Positions 7,672-16,436 of a DNA stretch of 32,642 nucleotides are shown here, piece by piece. Positions within the stretch are counted from its first letter, which is position 1; each line of letters opens with the position of its first letter. Under the pieces are notes generated by a model, which saw only the letters and a list, made by a program, of their open reading frames with translations, had not been told where the DNA came from and ran no database searches. Origin of the DNA: JABWBD01 sp040768665 (GTDB taxonomy: Bacteria > Planctomycetota > Planctomycetia > Pirellulales > Thermoguttaceae). A program made the position numbers and the translations under genes. The DNA is taken from positions 1 through 32,642 of the forward strand of contig JAXGMN010000091.1 of assembly GCA_040768665.1 (NCBI GenBank), given 5' to 3'.

Positions 7672-9894
7672 ATGAGCGGTGCCGACGCGTTACATTTTTT
7701 TCTCGACGAAAGTGGCCAACTTCATGGCACGCCGAAGAAGCGCGAGCCGCTGCTTGTGGGTGGCATCCTCATCTTCGGCGAGTATGATGACGCAGCGGAT
7801 AGAGAATTGTGTGATCATATCGCCAAGCGGCTTCGCGACGTTAACGGCCATTTCCCTGATGACCTGCACTTTGGGCGCGCAGGCATCGGCTTCCAACAGC
7901 AAGAGCAATTCCTCCGGACATTGGCAGGCGACCTGGGACGCTGGGCCGCACAGGAAAGAGCGGTCTACGGCGTCCACATCGTCCACGCCGGCGATGTCTT
8001 TGCCGCCGAGGAAGGAATCCTCGGCGAGCGGCACTACGACAACCGCTACCTTTCCATGCTCTGGAGTCTGATTGAGCACTTGGTGTTCGTGGATCAGAAG
8101 GTGGCTGAGCGGCTGACGCCGGAAGCCACATTTCACCTGCATGTCGCAAGTCGCGTGTATTCCTTCAATCCTCAGACTACCTGTGCAGACGAAGTGGCGG
8201 GGCTCGGGTGGCAGGTAAGGCCGGATCGGTGGAAGCCCGGATGCATGATTGCAGTCAATGTCCTTCAGCAGCGCGACCTCGTAACGATGTTCCGGATGTC
8301 CTTACGCCAACGATGGGGGCATTCCACGATCCGCCTTGGAACCGCCACCGTAACTCAACTCGACTACGAACGCGGCTCCAGCCCAGCCGCGCTGTACCTC
8401 GCGGACTTGTATCTTGGGCAGGCACGTTTTGCCGAACTGGCGCGGAGGACATCGTTCCGGCCGCCCGTCAAGTCCGTGCTGGTACCCACCTTCCGTCGAT
8501 TGGAATATGGGCCATGGCTGGAGGAACTGGCACGGATGCAAGCGGCCATCAAGTCGGGCCAGGTGGATTCTTATCTGACCGCAGCCGAAGAGTACCAGGG
8601 CGTGGTTGCGGAGCATGACCTCTCCGCCTATGCGCCGATCGTCAAACGCCAGCAACAGGCGGCAGCCACGATGCTGCAACAGTCGCCCGATCGCCTGACC
8701 AGCATGTTGGAACAGGCTTGCCGAATTGCGGATCAACCGGGCGGCGCTCATCGTGGACTGGCGAAGGCCGAATGGGCAGCGAGCTTTCTCCACGCTATTG
8801 GCGCCGGAAGCCTGCATGGCGAAATCCTATTGCTCCAGGCAAAGCTCTCGCACGCGAACCATACGGGAAACACGGCGACCGCCGAGGCGGTCTGGAGCGA
8901 TTACTTGGAGCTGGAGCCGCGCCTTCACCGCTTGGGAGCAGAAGGATTGCGTCTCATCGCCGAGATGAGAAACCGCCGTGCTGTGAACCTCACCGATCAG
9001 TTTCGGTTCGCTGAGGCGGAGGAACTGCTCATGGAGGTGGTTTCCGAACGAGAGAACTGGGATGAAGAACTGGCGCGGCGATTCAAGGCTCCGGCTGGCG
9101 CGGTCCCAAACCGTGAACTGGGTGCCTGCGTGGGGACGCTCGGCCAGATTCTCGCCTTCCGCGGAGAGGCAGACAGCTTTGCACGCGCCGAGTCCTGTTT
9201 TCGTCGCGCAATGGGCTTTTTCGTCGAGCCGCAGGATATCGAACGCCATTGGGTATACCTGGGTCATCTGGCGTGTGACCAGCGCGAGCAGGGGCAGCCC
9301 CTCTGGCAAGAGACTCTCGAAAAACACCCAGCCTTGGGCGCGGACAGCGGTTCGCAGTATCTCTTGGCGGTTCAGTTGAAAGGGTTGCTGATCTTCGGCC
9401 CAGCGGGAAAACTGTCCACCTTCTTGACCCAATGGGAAGCAGATCAGCCGCTCGAACGATTCACGGAGGACGAACGCAATCAGCACCCGTTCGGGCTGAT
9501 CCATCAGACCTTGGGGATGCTGTACGGGCGCGCATGGCGAGAAACGGGCAACCAGGAATACGTCGATCGGGCAGTTCGACAATTTGATCTGGCCTATGAA
9601 AAGATGAGTCGGGGTGGACCATTGCTGAAGGCATTGGCCTATATTGCCCGGCTCAGGAAATACGTCATCCTCGACGAGGCCCGCGGGCTCGGTACGTCGG
9701 CCAGCAAGTCCTTTCCACAAACCCTGCTGGCGTTCAGGGGCCACCTGGCCGAGCATTTCGGATCGGCGGCTTGGTCCGAGGACGAGAAGGGAAACGCAAC
9801 CGGGTTTTTCGGCCAACATGATCTTGGTCCCGGTTCTTCGCACGTTGATCGCGCTCGAAGCCTGCTTCAAGCCGTCCGGTTCAACTATTGGTGA
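7672..9894 (+). CDS. DUF3800-like nuclease domain fused to a helical repeat region, 740 aa
   Basis: GAAAGGAAG lies 6-7 bases before the ATG at 7672, which fixes the start; the open frame extends upstream only as a shadow of the PLD gene. Residues 8-15 are FFLDESGQ, the hallmark LDESG of DUF3800. A later YLADLYLG near residue 243 matches its closing ADL motif. As known for the family, DUF3800 is an RNase H-fold protein found in mobile and defence contexts. Residues 270-740 are helical repeats of TPR character (FRFAEAEELLMEVVSERE; FARAESCFRRAMGFF; EYVDRAVRQFDLAYEKM). Most DUF3800 proteins are about 200-300 aa, so the fusion is unusual. Role: likely an effector with a binding scaffold (inference). 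Confidence 0.65.
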   Translation: MSGADALHFFLDESGQLHGTPKKREPLLVGGILIFGEYDDAADRELCDHIAKRLRDVNGHFPDDLHFGRAGIGFQQQEQFLRTLAGDLGRWAAQERAVYGVHIVHAGDVFAAEEGILGERHYDNRYLSMLWSLIEHLVFVDQKVAERLTPEATFHLHVASRVYSFNPQTTCADEVAGLGWQVRPDRWKPGCMIAVNVLQQRDLVTMFRMSLRQRWGHSTIRLGTATVTQLDYERGSSPAALYLADLYLGQARFAELARRTSFRPPVKSVLVPTFRRLEYGPWLEELARMQAAIKSGQVDSYLTAAEEYQGVVAEHDLSAYAPIVKRQQQAAATMLQQSPDRLTSMLEQACRIADQPGGAHRGLAKAEWAASFLHAIGAGSLHGEILLLQAKLSHANHTGNTATAEAVWSDYLELEPRLHRLGAEGLRLIAEMRNRRAVNLTDQFRFAEAEELLMEVVSERENWDEELARRFKAPAGAVPNRELGACVGTLGQILAFRGEADSFARAESCFRRAMGFFVEPQDIERHWVYLGHLACDQREQGQPLWQETLEKHPALGADSGSQYLLAVQLKGLLIFGPAGKLSTFLTQWEADQPLERFTEDERNQHPFGLIHQTLGMLYGRAWRETGNQEYVDRAVRQFDLAYEKMSRGGPLLKALAYIARLRKYVILDEARGLGTSASKSFPQTLLAFRGHLAEHFGSAAWSEDEKGNATGFFGQHDLGPGSSHVDRARSLLQAVRFNYW

Positions 9895-9968
9895 CGATTA
9901 GGGCTAAGCCGCTACCGCGCGCAGCCCGGAGAAGAGACGCCCACGGGGATGGTTACCACCGTTCAATC

Positions 9969-9997
9969 TTGTTGTCATCGGGAATCAGCAATATCAT
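9969..9997 (+). promoter_or_regulatory. possible promoter of the NACHT gene
   Basis: TTGTTG (9969-9974), 17 bases, then TATCAT (9992-9997). The -10 matches five of six consensus bases and the -35 three. It lies 61 bases before the NACHT start, in the 163-base gap after the DUF3800 gene, so the NACHT gene could be expressed separately. Confidence 0.35.
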
Positions 9998-10057
9998 CTA
10001 AGCTGAGTCTGCAATACTCACCCGCTGTTGGCGGGATCCTGCAAAGGTGCGTCCGTA

Positions 10058-13000
10058 ATGAAACCCGACTACAGCGACATCAATCGAGCTATTCTGCGAG
10101 AATGCCAAACGGCCTGGTCCGCAGTGGCGGCACCCCCCATTGGTGATGCTCTTGAGCGGCTGACTGACGTTCTACACGAGGTTCTTCAGTTTCCTGTTGA
10201 TGAGCCGGAACTGGCGGGATTAAGCGAAGCAATTCATGCCGCCTTGCGCGCTGTTTTGCTACCGGCGGTCGAGCGTGGCGACCGCGTAAATGGGTTCAAG
10301 AAACTCAGTGAGCTACTAGAAGCATTCTTGAAGAAACTGTTGTGCATCGTCCGCCCGCACAAGTACCACGAACTTGTCGGGAGTGCAAAGAAGCCATCGC
10401 TGGGCGATGTCCTTCGCGCATGCGAGTTGGCAACACCAAGATTGCTCTCCGCAAAATCATCACAATTGCTCCCCGAACAGCCGGGATTCGCCCGAGCGAT
10501 CGGGCGTGCCTATGAGATTAGGAACCAAGTACACGAAGCGCCCGAGTGGAGCGATATTGAATTGGCATGCGGGACGGCAGATATTCTCAACGTGTTCTTG
10601 TTCGCGTGCCATAGATACGAAGCCGAATTCGCCACAGTTGTCAGCCGTCGGCAGCTCAGCCCTTACTTGGCTCATCTGCGTTCCGAAGTTGGCAAACCTC
10701 AGAGCCGGATTGTGCCACTTGCTGCGCTGGAGGACGTGTCTCAAGACCAGTTTATCGACCCTGTAGCGGTTGAAGCCGTGGACGAAGAGGAAGTTTCGGA
10801 GCAGTCTGAGGCGGGCTTCGACGGCGAGTCGGACAACGGCGATGTGGACCGGGGAGAGGACGACCTCGATTCAAGACCGCGCGAGGCACGCCGCGGTCCG
10901 GTGACGCAGTTGGTGAACTCAGTACCTCGAATGGTACTCCTGGGTGACGCTGGCGCAGGCAAGACCACGACGTTGCGACATGTAGCCTACCGACTGACGT
11001 TGGATATGGGAATCGCCCCAACTGATGTTTTCCGTTGCCCAGTGGTAGTCGAGCTTCGATTATGTTCTCTTGATCGTTCTTTTGTCGCAATGGCTCGCAA
11101 CGCCTGCGGCCTCACGACTGAATGGTTCGATCGCCTTGTGGCTCAAGGCCGTCTTCTGCTGTTGTTAGATGGACTTAATGAAATCCAACTATCATGCCGA
11201 GAGGGCGTGATACACGAACTGCAAGGCTTCCTGAAACAGTATCCCGCGGCCCGTATGATGGTGACGTGTCGCCCGGAGGTGTATCGCGGAGAGCTGGGTC
11301 TGCCCGTTTTTTCGATTCAGGCAATGACCGACTCGCAGATGGTCGAGTTTCTCGAACGCAATTCATCGTCACCCGAGGCCGGTCGGGCATTCGCTGACGT
11401 GCTGCGGAGGCATCCTCGTCTTTGGCTGTGGGGCCGTAACCCATTGGCACTCCAAATGCTAGCGCGCGTAGGCGAGAAGGCAGGAGGTGAGCTTCCCGCC
11501 AATCGTGGACAGCTAATGCGCCTGTTCATTAAGTGGATATTGGACAGAGAGGCGTCGAAGAAACATCAGACTAACCAAGCGATCAAGTCCGATCTTCTCG
11601 GGCAGGTTGCATACGAAACACGTCGGCAAGGAAAGGTCGCCTTCTCGCGCAAGCAGTTTCTCTCGATCTTGAAAAAGAGTTCTGAAGAATTGGGAGTGAA
11701 GTGTGATACGGCAGCTTTTCTAGCCGAGGTTCTCGACAACAATCTCATGGTAGACACCGAAGGCGAATTGGCTTTTGCGCACGAGCTATATCAAGAGTAT
11801 TTCGCCGCTGTCGCGCTGACATCCCTTTACGAGGAGTCGCCCGACGACGTTACCCTCCTCGCGCACTCGGAGCATTGGCGCGAGCCGATCGTATTGCTAC
11901 ATGGACTTCTGGAATCCTCAACCGATTTGTTCGCCAGACTGATTCCAGCGCGCGCAGCTACCGCCGCCGACTGCCTTGTCGCAGAAGTGTCGCCAGCAGC
12001 GAAGCAGGTTGATGATCTCCTCGAACGCGCAGCGAATCTCGCGCGCACGGCCACGAAGGCCGAATACCGGCAAGGATTTCTTGTGGCAGCGAAATTCGGG
12101 AGGCCGGATGTGTTCGTTAGTCTTCTTTGTGATCGCCCGCTTTCATCACGCCTATCCAGTGCCGTGAAAGAGCTGCCCCGCAAAGCGGCGGAGCTTCTGC
12201 AACCCCCTCCACTTCCACCGGGGCTTATCGAGGCCATCAGGGACTTGCCTCGCGAGGTCACCCGGCCTGCGCAATTCGTTTTGGATTGCCTTAAGTTGCT
12301 CGCAAGTAAGAAGCCCAGGAATTACGCGGCTACCTCCGCTCTCTTAGACACCCCTACTTGGTCGGAATGGTCCCAGGACGAGGTTGATTGCCAAGTTGCT
12401 TCGGAGATTCTGCGAAGCTGGGCAGATGAGCCCGATTTAGCAAAAGTGGCTGCCAAGCTCATTGGAGCTTTCGGGCTTACCAAACGAGACGATTGCCTGA
12501 GTGCCGTTAGCCAAGTAAGCAGGCAACTTGAAAAGCTTCCCCCCTCGGAGCTGCTAAACTGTATTTCTACCACAGGACTTCCTCTGGTACGGCCTGAGCC
12601 GTTTCTTGAAGAGGTCGTCGCGCAGCGGGACTACGCTAGCGCGTTGGGGGCTGCGATTCGCCTGGGAATGACCGGCCGTTGGTCGCCGGAACATATACTA
12701 CTTCAGGCAATCTCTGCTCGAACACGGCCGGGAATCATTCAGACCGCAATTGACAGTCGGCTCATTTTCGCAAACGAGGACTCCCTGGCTGAGTTCTTGT
12801 ACAAAGGGTATGGCTTGCCAAGCGCGCATCGTGTTGTAATGCAGCAACTAACGCCTGTTAAGAGGGCACTTATGCAGAAGCTAGTGTCTTGCGGCCACTG
12901 GGCTTTGGCAGATGCCCTCGGTCGGCCACGGGGTCCCGTGGATGCCGAGATCGAAGAGTTCATAGCTATCCTAGATCGCGCGGAGAACTCGCTGGATGCG

Positions 13001-13735
13001 ATCGCAAATGGTACGGGAACTGAGGATGACGAGGCATTCGCATTCCAGGGATGGTTTGCAGGCCAATACATTAAACTGCCACCGCGCTTGTTCTTCAGGT
13101 TACGACGCAAGGCTCAAGAGAACCTAAGGTCTGTGCTTGTTGATGATGGCATCTGGCGTCACCGGCACATACCGTTTGGCTCAGCGGTTTCTTTCCACTT
13201 GAATATGAGCGCCGACGGTAAGCTCGTGGCACATGACTTGATTGTGCTGGAAATCCCGCAATGGGTGCAGCAACTTTCTAGCGAAATACCCTCCGGGCCT
13301 TTGATAGATGCCGTTCAGGGAGCGTCGGATCGTCAAATCACCATTAGGCAACTCGCTCGTGAACTCCGAATGTCCCCGAAACGCTTATTGAGGAAGCTCT
13401 ACGTCAAGGGGTATTCAGACCTGGCTCACAAGGATTCGTGGCTGAGTGCCGAACTCGCCGAGACGGTGCGCGAATGGTTTAAGGAATGCTGGGATGTGCC
13501 AAGGAGACATGTCATTTCCGCTGAGCCGCGGGAAGGTATATCAACAGGCGATCGCGCTCACACCAACTTTCTTATCGAGGTGTCCCGGCAGCAATTGAAA
13601 CGCCAGGTCGATGGCGTCACCAAGCCTCGGGGGGCGGCGAAAGAGGACACTGAGGTGTCCGGCCAAGTCGGGTGGTTCCGAAGATTGACCCGTGCCGTCA
13701 TCAAGGCGATACGTAGCGAGTGGCATCGAAGATGA
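10058..13735 (+). CDS. NACHT/STAND NTPase with HEPN-like N-terminus and HTH-like C-terminus, 1225 aa
   Basis: The ATG at 10058 has AAAGGTG 8 bases upstream; an upstream TTG in frame is ignored. Residues 75-190 form a helical domain with IRNQVHEAPEWS (R155, N156, H159), reminiscent of HEPN/DUF4145 RN-H motifs. An acidic linker (230-272) follows. The NACHT core shows Walker A GDAGAGKTT (296-304), Walker B with LLLLLDGLNE (366-375) and VTCRPEVY (402-409). Residues 420-1020 are helical, likely a repeat sensor. Residues 1030-1065 (PFGSAVSFHL, then HDLIVLE) could be a small beta-barrel. About 1093-1125 (RQLARELRMSPKRLLRKLY) reads as a helix-turn-helix. As known, STAND NTPases sense a trigger and oligomerise. 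The sequence is less GC-rich than its neighbours, suggesting transfer. Confidence 0.8.
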   Translation: MKPDYSDINRAILRECQTAWSAVAAPPIGDALERLTDVLHEVLQFPVDEPELAGLSEAIHAALRAVLLPAVERGDRVNGFKKLSELLEAFLKKLLCIVRPHKYHELVGSAKKPSLGDVLRACELATPRLLSAKSSQLLPEQPGFARAIGRAYEIRNQVHEAPEWSDIELACGTADILNVFLFACHRYEAEFATVVSRRQLSPYLAHLRSEVGKPQSRIVPLAALEDVSQDQFIDPVAVEAVDEEEVSEQSEAGFDGESDNGDVDRGEDDLDSRPREARRGPVTQLVNSVPRMVLLGDAGAGKTTTLRHVAYRLTLDMGIAPTDVFRCPVVVELRLCSLDRSFVAMARNACGLTTEWFDRLVAQGRLLLLLDGLNEIQLSCREGVIHELQGFLKQYPAARMMVTCRPEVYRGELGLPVFSIQAMTDSQMVEFLERNSSSPEAGRAFADVLRRHPRLWLWGRNPLALQMLARVGEKAGGELPANRGQLMRLFIKWILDREASKKHQTNQAIKSDLLGQVAYETRRQGKVAFSRKQFLSILKKSSEELGVKCDTAAFLAEVLDNNLMVDTEGELAFAHELYQEYFAAVALTSLYEESPDDVTLLAHSEHWREPIVLLHGLLESSTDLFARLIPARAATAADCLVAEVSPAAKQVDDLLERAANLARTATKAEYRQGFLVAAKFGRPDVFVSLLCDRPLSSRLSSAVKELPRKAAELLQPPPLPPGLIEAIRDLPREVTRPAQFVLDCLKLLASKKPRNYAATSALLDTPTWSEWSQDEVDCQVASEILRSWADEPDLAKVAAKLIGAFGLTKRDDCLSAVSQVSRQLEKLPPSELLNCISTTGLPLVRPEPFLEEVVAQRDYASALGAAIRLGMTGRWSPEHILLQAISARTRPGIIQTAIDSRLIFANEDSLAEFLYKGYGLPSAHRVVMQQLTPVKRALMQKLVSCGHWALADALGRPRGPVDAEIEEFIAILDRAENSLDAIANGTGTEDDEAFAFQGWFAGQYIKLPPRLFFRLRRKAQENLRSVLVDDGIWRHRHIPFGSAVSFHLNMSADGKLVAHDLIVLEIPQWVQQLSSEIPSGPLIDAVQGASDRQITIRQLARELRMSPKRLLRKLYVKGYSDLAHKDSWLSAELAETVREWFKECWDVPRRHVISAEPREGISTGDRAHTNFLIEVSRQQLKRQVDGVTKPRGAAKEDTEVSGQVGWFRRLTRAVIKAIRSEWHRR

Positions 13736-13836
13736 ACCCGTGCCATGAAATGCGACCGTGGCGGGAGCTGTGCGTCCATTCTCCCCCGTCTGGCGATGGA
13801 AAACGGCTGTGCGTCACCCTAAGCCGTTGCGGTGGA

Positions 13837-14820
13837 CTAGTAGCGACAGATTCCCGACGACGGTGTTGTTCCGGTGGGGAGATACGCCTCTTGACTCGCG
13901 AAGGGCGTAGTCCTCAACGGTTCGGCCGGTCGTGTAGGACCATTCGGGTGGCTGATGTGTGACCGGAGGGCCGCTACCTTTCGCATGACTCCCGCGACGC
14001 CTCCCGCGCTCAGCAGAACAATGAGCCCGGTTACTACTGCAAACACAACGGTCCAGTTGACGTTGTGAGCAGCTTCCTGAGCAACTTCAACCGGTACCTC
14101 GGCCAAGGGCTGGGCCACGTTCTCCGCCGCAATCGTCGTAATGTCGCGAGCGCCGTTGATGAAGGGCTCCGGTTCTGCGAGAAAAGCCGCCAGGACTGTG
14201 GTGATGGCCAAGGCACCCTTGTGCTTCCAAACAAAGTCCATCGCGCGATCGCCGTAACGGGCTATCACGTCCAACAGTTCCTCGCTCCTGCCCAGGCGAC
14301 GCAGTTCACCCTCTTCCATCATCATGGCCAGACGCCGCGCGTTGCGTCCTTCAAGACTCGTCATGGCCCGGGCGCCCGGGGCACCAAATTGCTCGATCAA
14401 CGAGGCGGCGATCTGGCGGTGACGCACCATGGCCTCCGCGGCGTCGTCGCCGTAGCGCACGAAGATCGCCGTGCGGCCTGGTTTGGCGGTGATCCAGAGC
14501 GCCTCGTCGCCATGGCGGACCAGCAGCTTCACAACGTCGTCGGAGTGCTCGCCGGCTTCCTCCATCGCCTTGATCCCCAATGGCCCCGTCTTGCGTGCCG
14601 CCAGCAGCGCGTCGTCGCCATGACGCAGGGCCAAGTCTTCCAATCGCCGGCCCAGCGTCTCGCCCCCTTCTTTGGCGGCCGGCTTGCCGAACTTGCGCAG
14701 GACGAACTCAGCCGTCTCCTGCGCGACTTTCGACGCGGTGCCCGCTACGGTCGGCACGCCGAAACCCGCGATGACCAAGAGCAAGCCCAGAATCACCACA
14801 CCTCTTGAGAACGCTCGCAT
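13837..14820 (-). CDS. exported repeat protein with C-terminal membrane segment, 327 aa
   Basis: An N-terminal signal or anchor segment (residues 7-28) is followed by helical sequence with a repeated motif: RHGDDA (66-71), RHGDEA (102-107), RYGDDA (122-127) and RYGDRA (188-193). A membrane segment follows at 256-278 and then a Pro/Ser-rich tail. It starts 4 bases after the stop of the upstream lipoprotein gene, so the two form one unit read from the motif at 15914-15940. I have an impression of similar R-(H/Y)-GD repeat proteins in planctomycetes but cannot name a function. A periplasmic structural or sensing role is inference. Confidence 0.65.
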   Translation of the reverse strand: MRAFSRGVVILGLLLVIAGFGVPTVAGTASKVAQETAEFVLRKFGKPAAKEGGETLGRRLEDLALRHGDDALLAARKTGPLGIKAMEEAGEHSDDVVKLLVRHGDEALWITAKPGRTAIFVRYGDDAAEAMVRHRQIAASLIEQFGAPGARAMTSLEGRNARRLAMMMEEGELRRLGRSEELLDVIARYGDRAMDFVWKHKGALAITTVLAAFLAEPEPFINGARDITTIAAENVAQPLAEVPVEVAQEAAHNVNWTVVFAVVTGLIVLLSAGGVAGVMRKVAALRSHISHPNGPTRPAEPLRTTPFASQEAYLPTGTTPSSGICRY

Positions 14821-14824
14821 AGTC

Positions 14825-15865
14825 CTAATCCCTTTCCTTATCTTCGAGAATCTTCAGCAGCGCGGCGCGGCGGAGTGAATCGCGTTGTTGCGCGACCCCG
14901 GACAAGGTCTGCCGCAGCCCCGGATGTTTCTTGTCGCCGTCGCGAATCGCGGCGCGCAAACAACCGAGGTTGGAGTTCAGGCTTTCCATGAGCTGGCCCT
15001 GAGGATCGGCGTACCAGTCCCATACCTTCCCGACGATCCAATCCACGATGATGCCCACCACGAGTCCAACCCCCAAGGTCGCCCAGCCTGCTTGAGCACC
15101 GACCGTGAGGATTCCGCCCGAAACCCCCAGCCTGAACGCGGCGGAGGTCAGCACGCGCTCGGCAATCCGCATGGCGATCTGTGCAGCCACCTCGGCCGTG
15201 ACCAAACATCCCACGTTGCCAGCAAGGTCTCGTGCCACCTCGGCGCGAACCTCCGCGAGAGCTCGGGCAAACTCCCGTTGGAGGAGTTCATCGCTTGTGA
15301 ACTCGGGCAAGGCATACTGCGGCAGGTCAGCGACATCCGCTCGCATTCGCACCAGCATTTGATTCTCGACGTCGTTGATGGCAGCCAGGTAATCCTCAGC
15401 CGCTCGTTCGATGGCTTCTGCGAGTTGTTCGGCCGTAAAGATCCGCTCACCGAATTGTTCGCGCAGGAAAACCTGGTGGCGGTCATGGCGGGTGAACGGC
15501 ACATAATCGACCACCAGCCGCCACTTGCTCGACCACCCCAGAGCCATCTCGGCAAACCCCGGTACACCCCGCTCCGCTTCGATGAAAAACGCATCAATCC
15601 TCGCTTCCGAGTCCTTGATCCGGCCGCGGCACTCCTGTTCCGCCCAATGGAGGTGCTTCTGAAGCCGTTCCTGGGCCTGCCGCCGGACCAACGCAGGATC
15701 GGCCGGTGCGGGCAAACCGTCGGACGGAGTTTGCGCACTCGTCGACGCCAACGCCCTGCCGGCCGAGACTTGTGTGTAAGTACCTGTGGAGCTTTCGCAT
15801 CCGACTAGCGGCAACAGCGCCGCCAGAGCGGCGGTGAGCAGACGCTTGGCTTGAGTTGTCGACAT
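14825..15865 (-). CDS. predicted lipoprotein, 346 aa
   Basis: The N-terminus MSTTQAKRLL leads into a hydrophobic stretch and a lipobox LVGC with C23 as the acylated residue, followed by a Ser/Thr/Ala-rich tether. Residues 60-235 are helical and charged. A Gly-rich hydrophobic hairpin-like segment lies at about 245-282 (ILTVGAQAGWATLGVGLVVG), ending in DWIVGKVWDWYADP. An ACAGGAGA site lies about 8-10 bases before the ATG. The gene has its own ECF-type promoter motif (15914-15940) and precedes the 327-aa exported protein by 4 bases. It is likely membrane-inserted at the cell envelope; the function is not recognised. Confidence 0.65.
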   Translation of the reverse strand: MSTTQAKRLLTAALAALLPLVGCESSTGTYTQVSAGRALASTSAQTPSDGLPAPADPALVRRQAQERLQKHLHWAEQECRGRIKDSEARIDAFFIEAERGVPGFAEMALGWSSKWRLVVDYVPFTRHDRHQVFLREQFGERIFTAEQLAEAIERAAEDYLAAINDVENQMLVRMRADVADLPQYALPEFTSDELLQREFARALAEVRAEVARDLAGNVGCLVTAEVAAQIAMRIAERVLTSAAFRLGVSGGILTVGAQAGWATLGVGLVVGIIVDWIVGKVWDWYADPQGQLMESLNSNLGCLRAAIRDGDKKHPGLRQTLSGVAQQRDSLRRAALLKILEDKERD

Positions 15866-15913
15866 TCGCTGGGTCTCCTGTCAGCGGTAATGCCAGAGTG
15901 CCTCATATCTCTA

Positions 15914-15940
15914 TACGCCAGAGTCGATTCACTTATGACA
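15914..15940 (-). promoter_or_regulatory. ECF-type promoter motif, copy 3
   Basis: On the minus strand this reads TGTCATA, 16 bases, CGTATAG, 49 bases before the lipoprotein ATG at 15865 and just past the stop of the 69-aa gene. One base differs from the -35 of the other two copies; spacing is identical. Confidence 0.5.
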
Positions 15941-15949
15941 TCCGCACTC

Positions 15950-16159
15950 TCAGCACATGGCCAGGGCAGCCGCGGCGACGACAGCGCCAAGGCCGGCGAG
16001 GACGAACACCAGGCAGCCGCTGGAATTCCGCCCGCGTCGACCACGATCAAAGCCCACGCCATAGCCCTTGCGCGATCCCAACTGTTTGCCGGACTTGAAC
16101 CCAGCGTTGTAGATCGCGAACAGGACGAAAGCGAGCACAAGCAGGCCGACGATTCCCAT
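15950..16159 (-). CDS. small two-helix membrane protein, 69 aa
   Basis: The ATG at 16159 is preceded by GAGAGGTG with suitable spacing, and an ECF-type motif lies 79 bases upstream. The protein starts with a membrane helix (residues 2-18, GIVGLLVLAFVLFAIYNAG), then a Gly/Arg/Lys-rich loop (FKSGKQLGSRKGYGVGFDRG), then a second helix (49-67). The open frame runs upstream but without protein-like character. Function is unknown. The design, two helices with a basic loop, recalls small stress-induced membrane proteins, and it shares its promoter type with the downstream lipoprotein pair. Confidence 0.6.
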   Translation of the reverse strand: MGIVGLLVLAFVLFAIYNAGFKSGKQLGSRKGYGVGFDRGRRGRNSSGCLVFVLAGLGAVVAAAALAMC

Positions 16160-16237
16160 GATTGGCACCTCTCGACAGCGGTTTTCCCGGGCAGCCCCAA
16201 ACGACGTAGCGCCAACGGGCTGTCTCCTGAGAGGAAA

Positions 16238-16264
16238 TACGCGGCCTTGCGCCGAGTTGTGACA
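16238..16264 (-). promoter_or_regulatory. ECF-type promoter motif, copy 2
   Basis: On the minus strand this reads TGTCACA, 16 bases, CGTATTT. The predicted transcript start is near 16230, about 70 bases before the ATG at 16159. Both boxes and the spacing match copy 1 at 1374-1400, including the CC/CG bases just before CGTA. Confidence 0.55.
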
Positions 16265-16436
16265 ATCCGCCGCGAAAGAAAATTGAGAATTCCGTGGTTG
16301 TCCACGAGATTCTGCGTGGAAACGAAGGCATGGCGCTGCGGGGTCGGTGAGTCTTAACGCAACTCCCAGGCCGGTGGCGGAACATACCTGCGGTGCGCCC
16401 GGTGGAATCTGTGACGGAGTCTCGCCTTCTTCTTGA

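Noticed and set aside
13541..13779. Short leftward frames at the NACHT 3' end
   Set aside because: They are shadows of the NACHT gene tail, with no ribosome site or motif.
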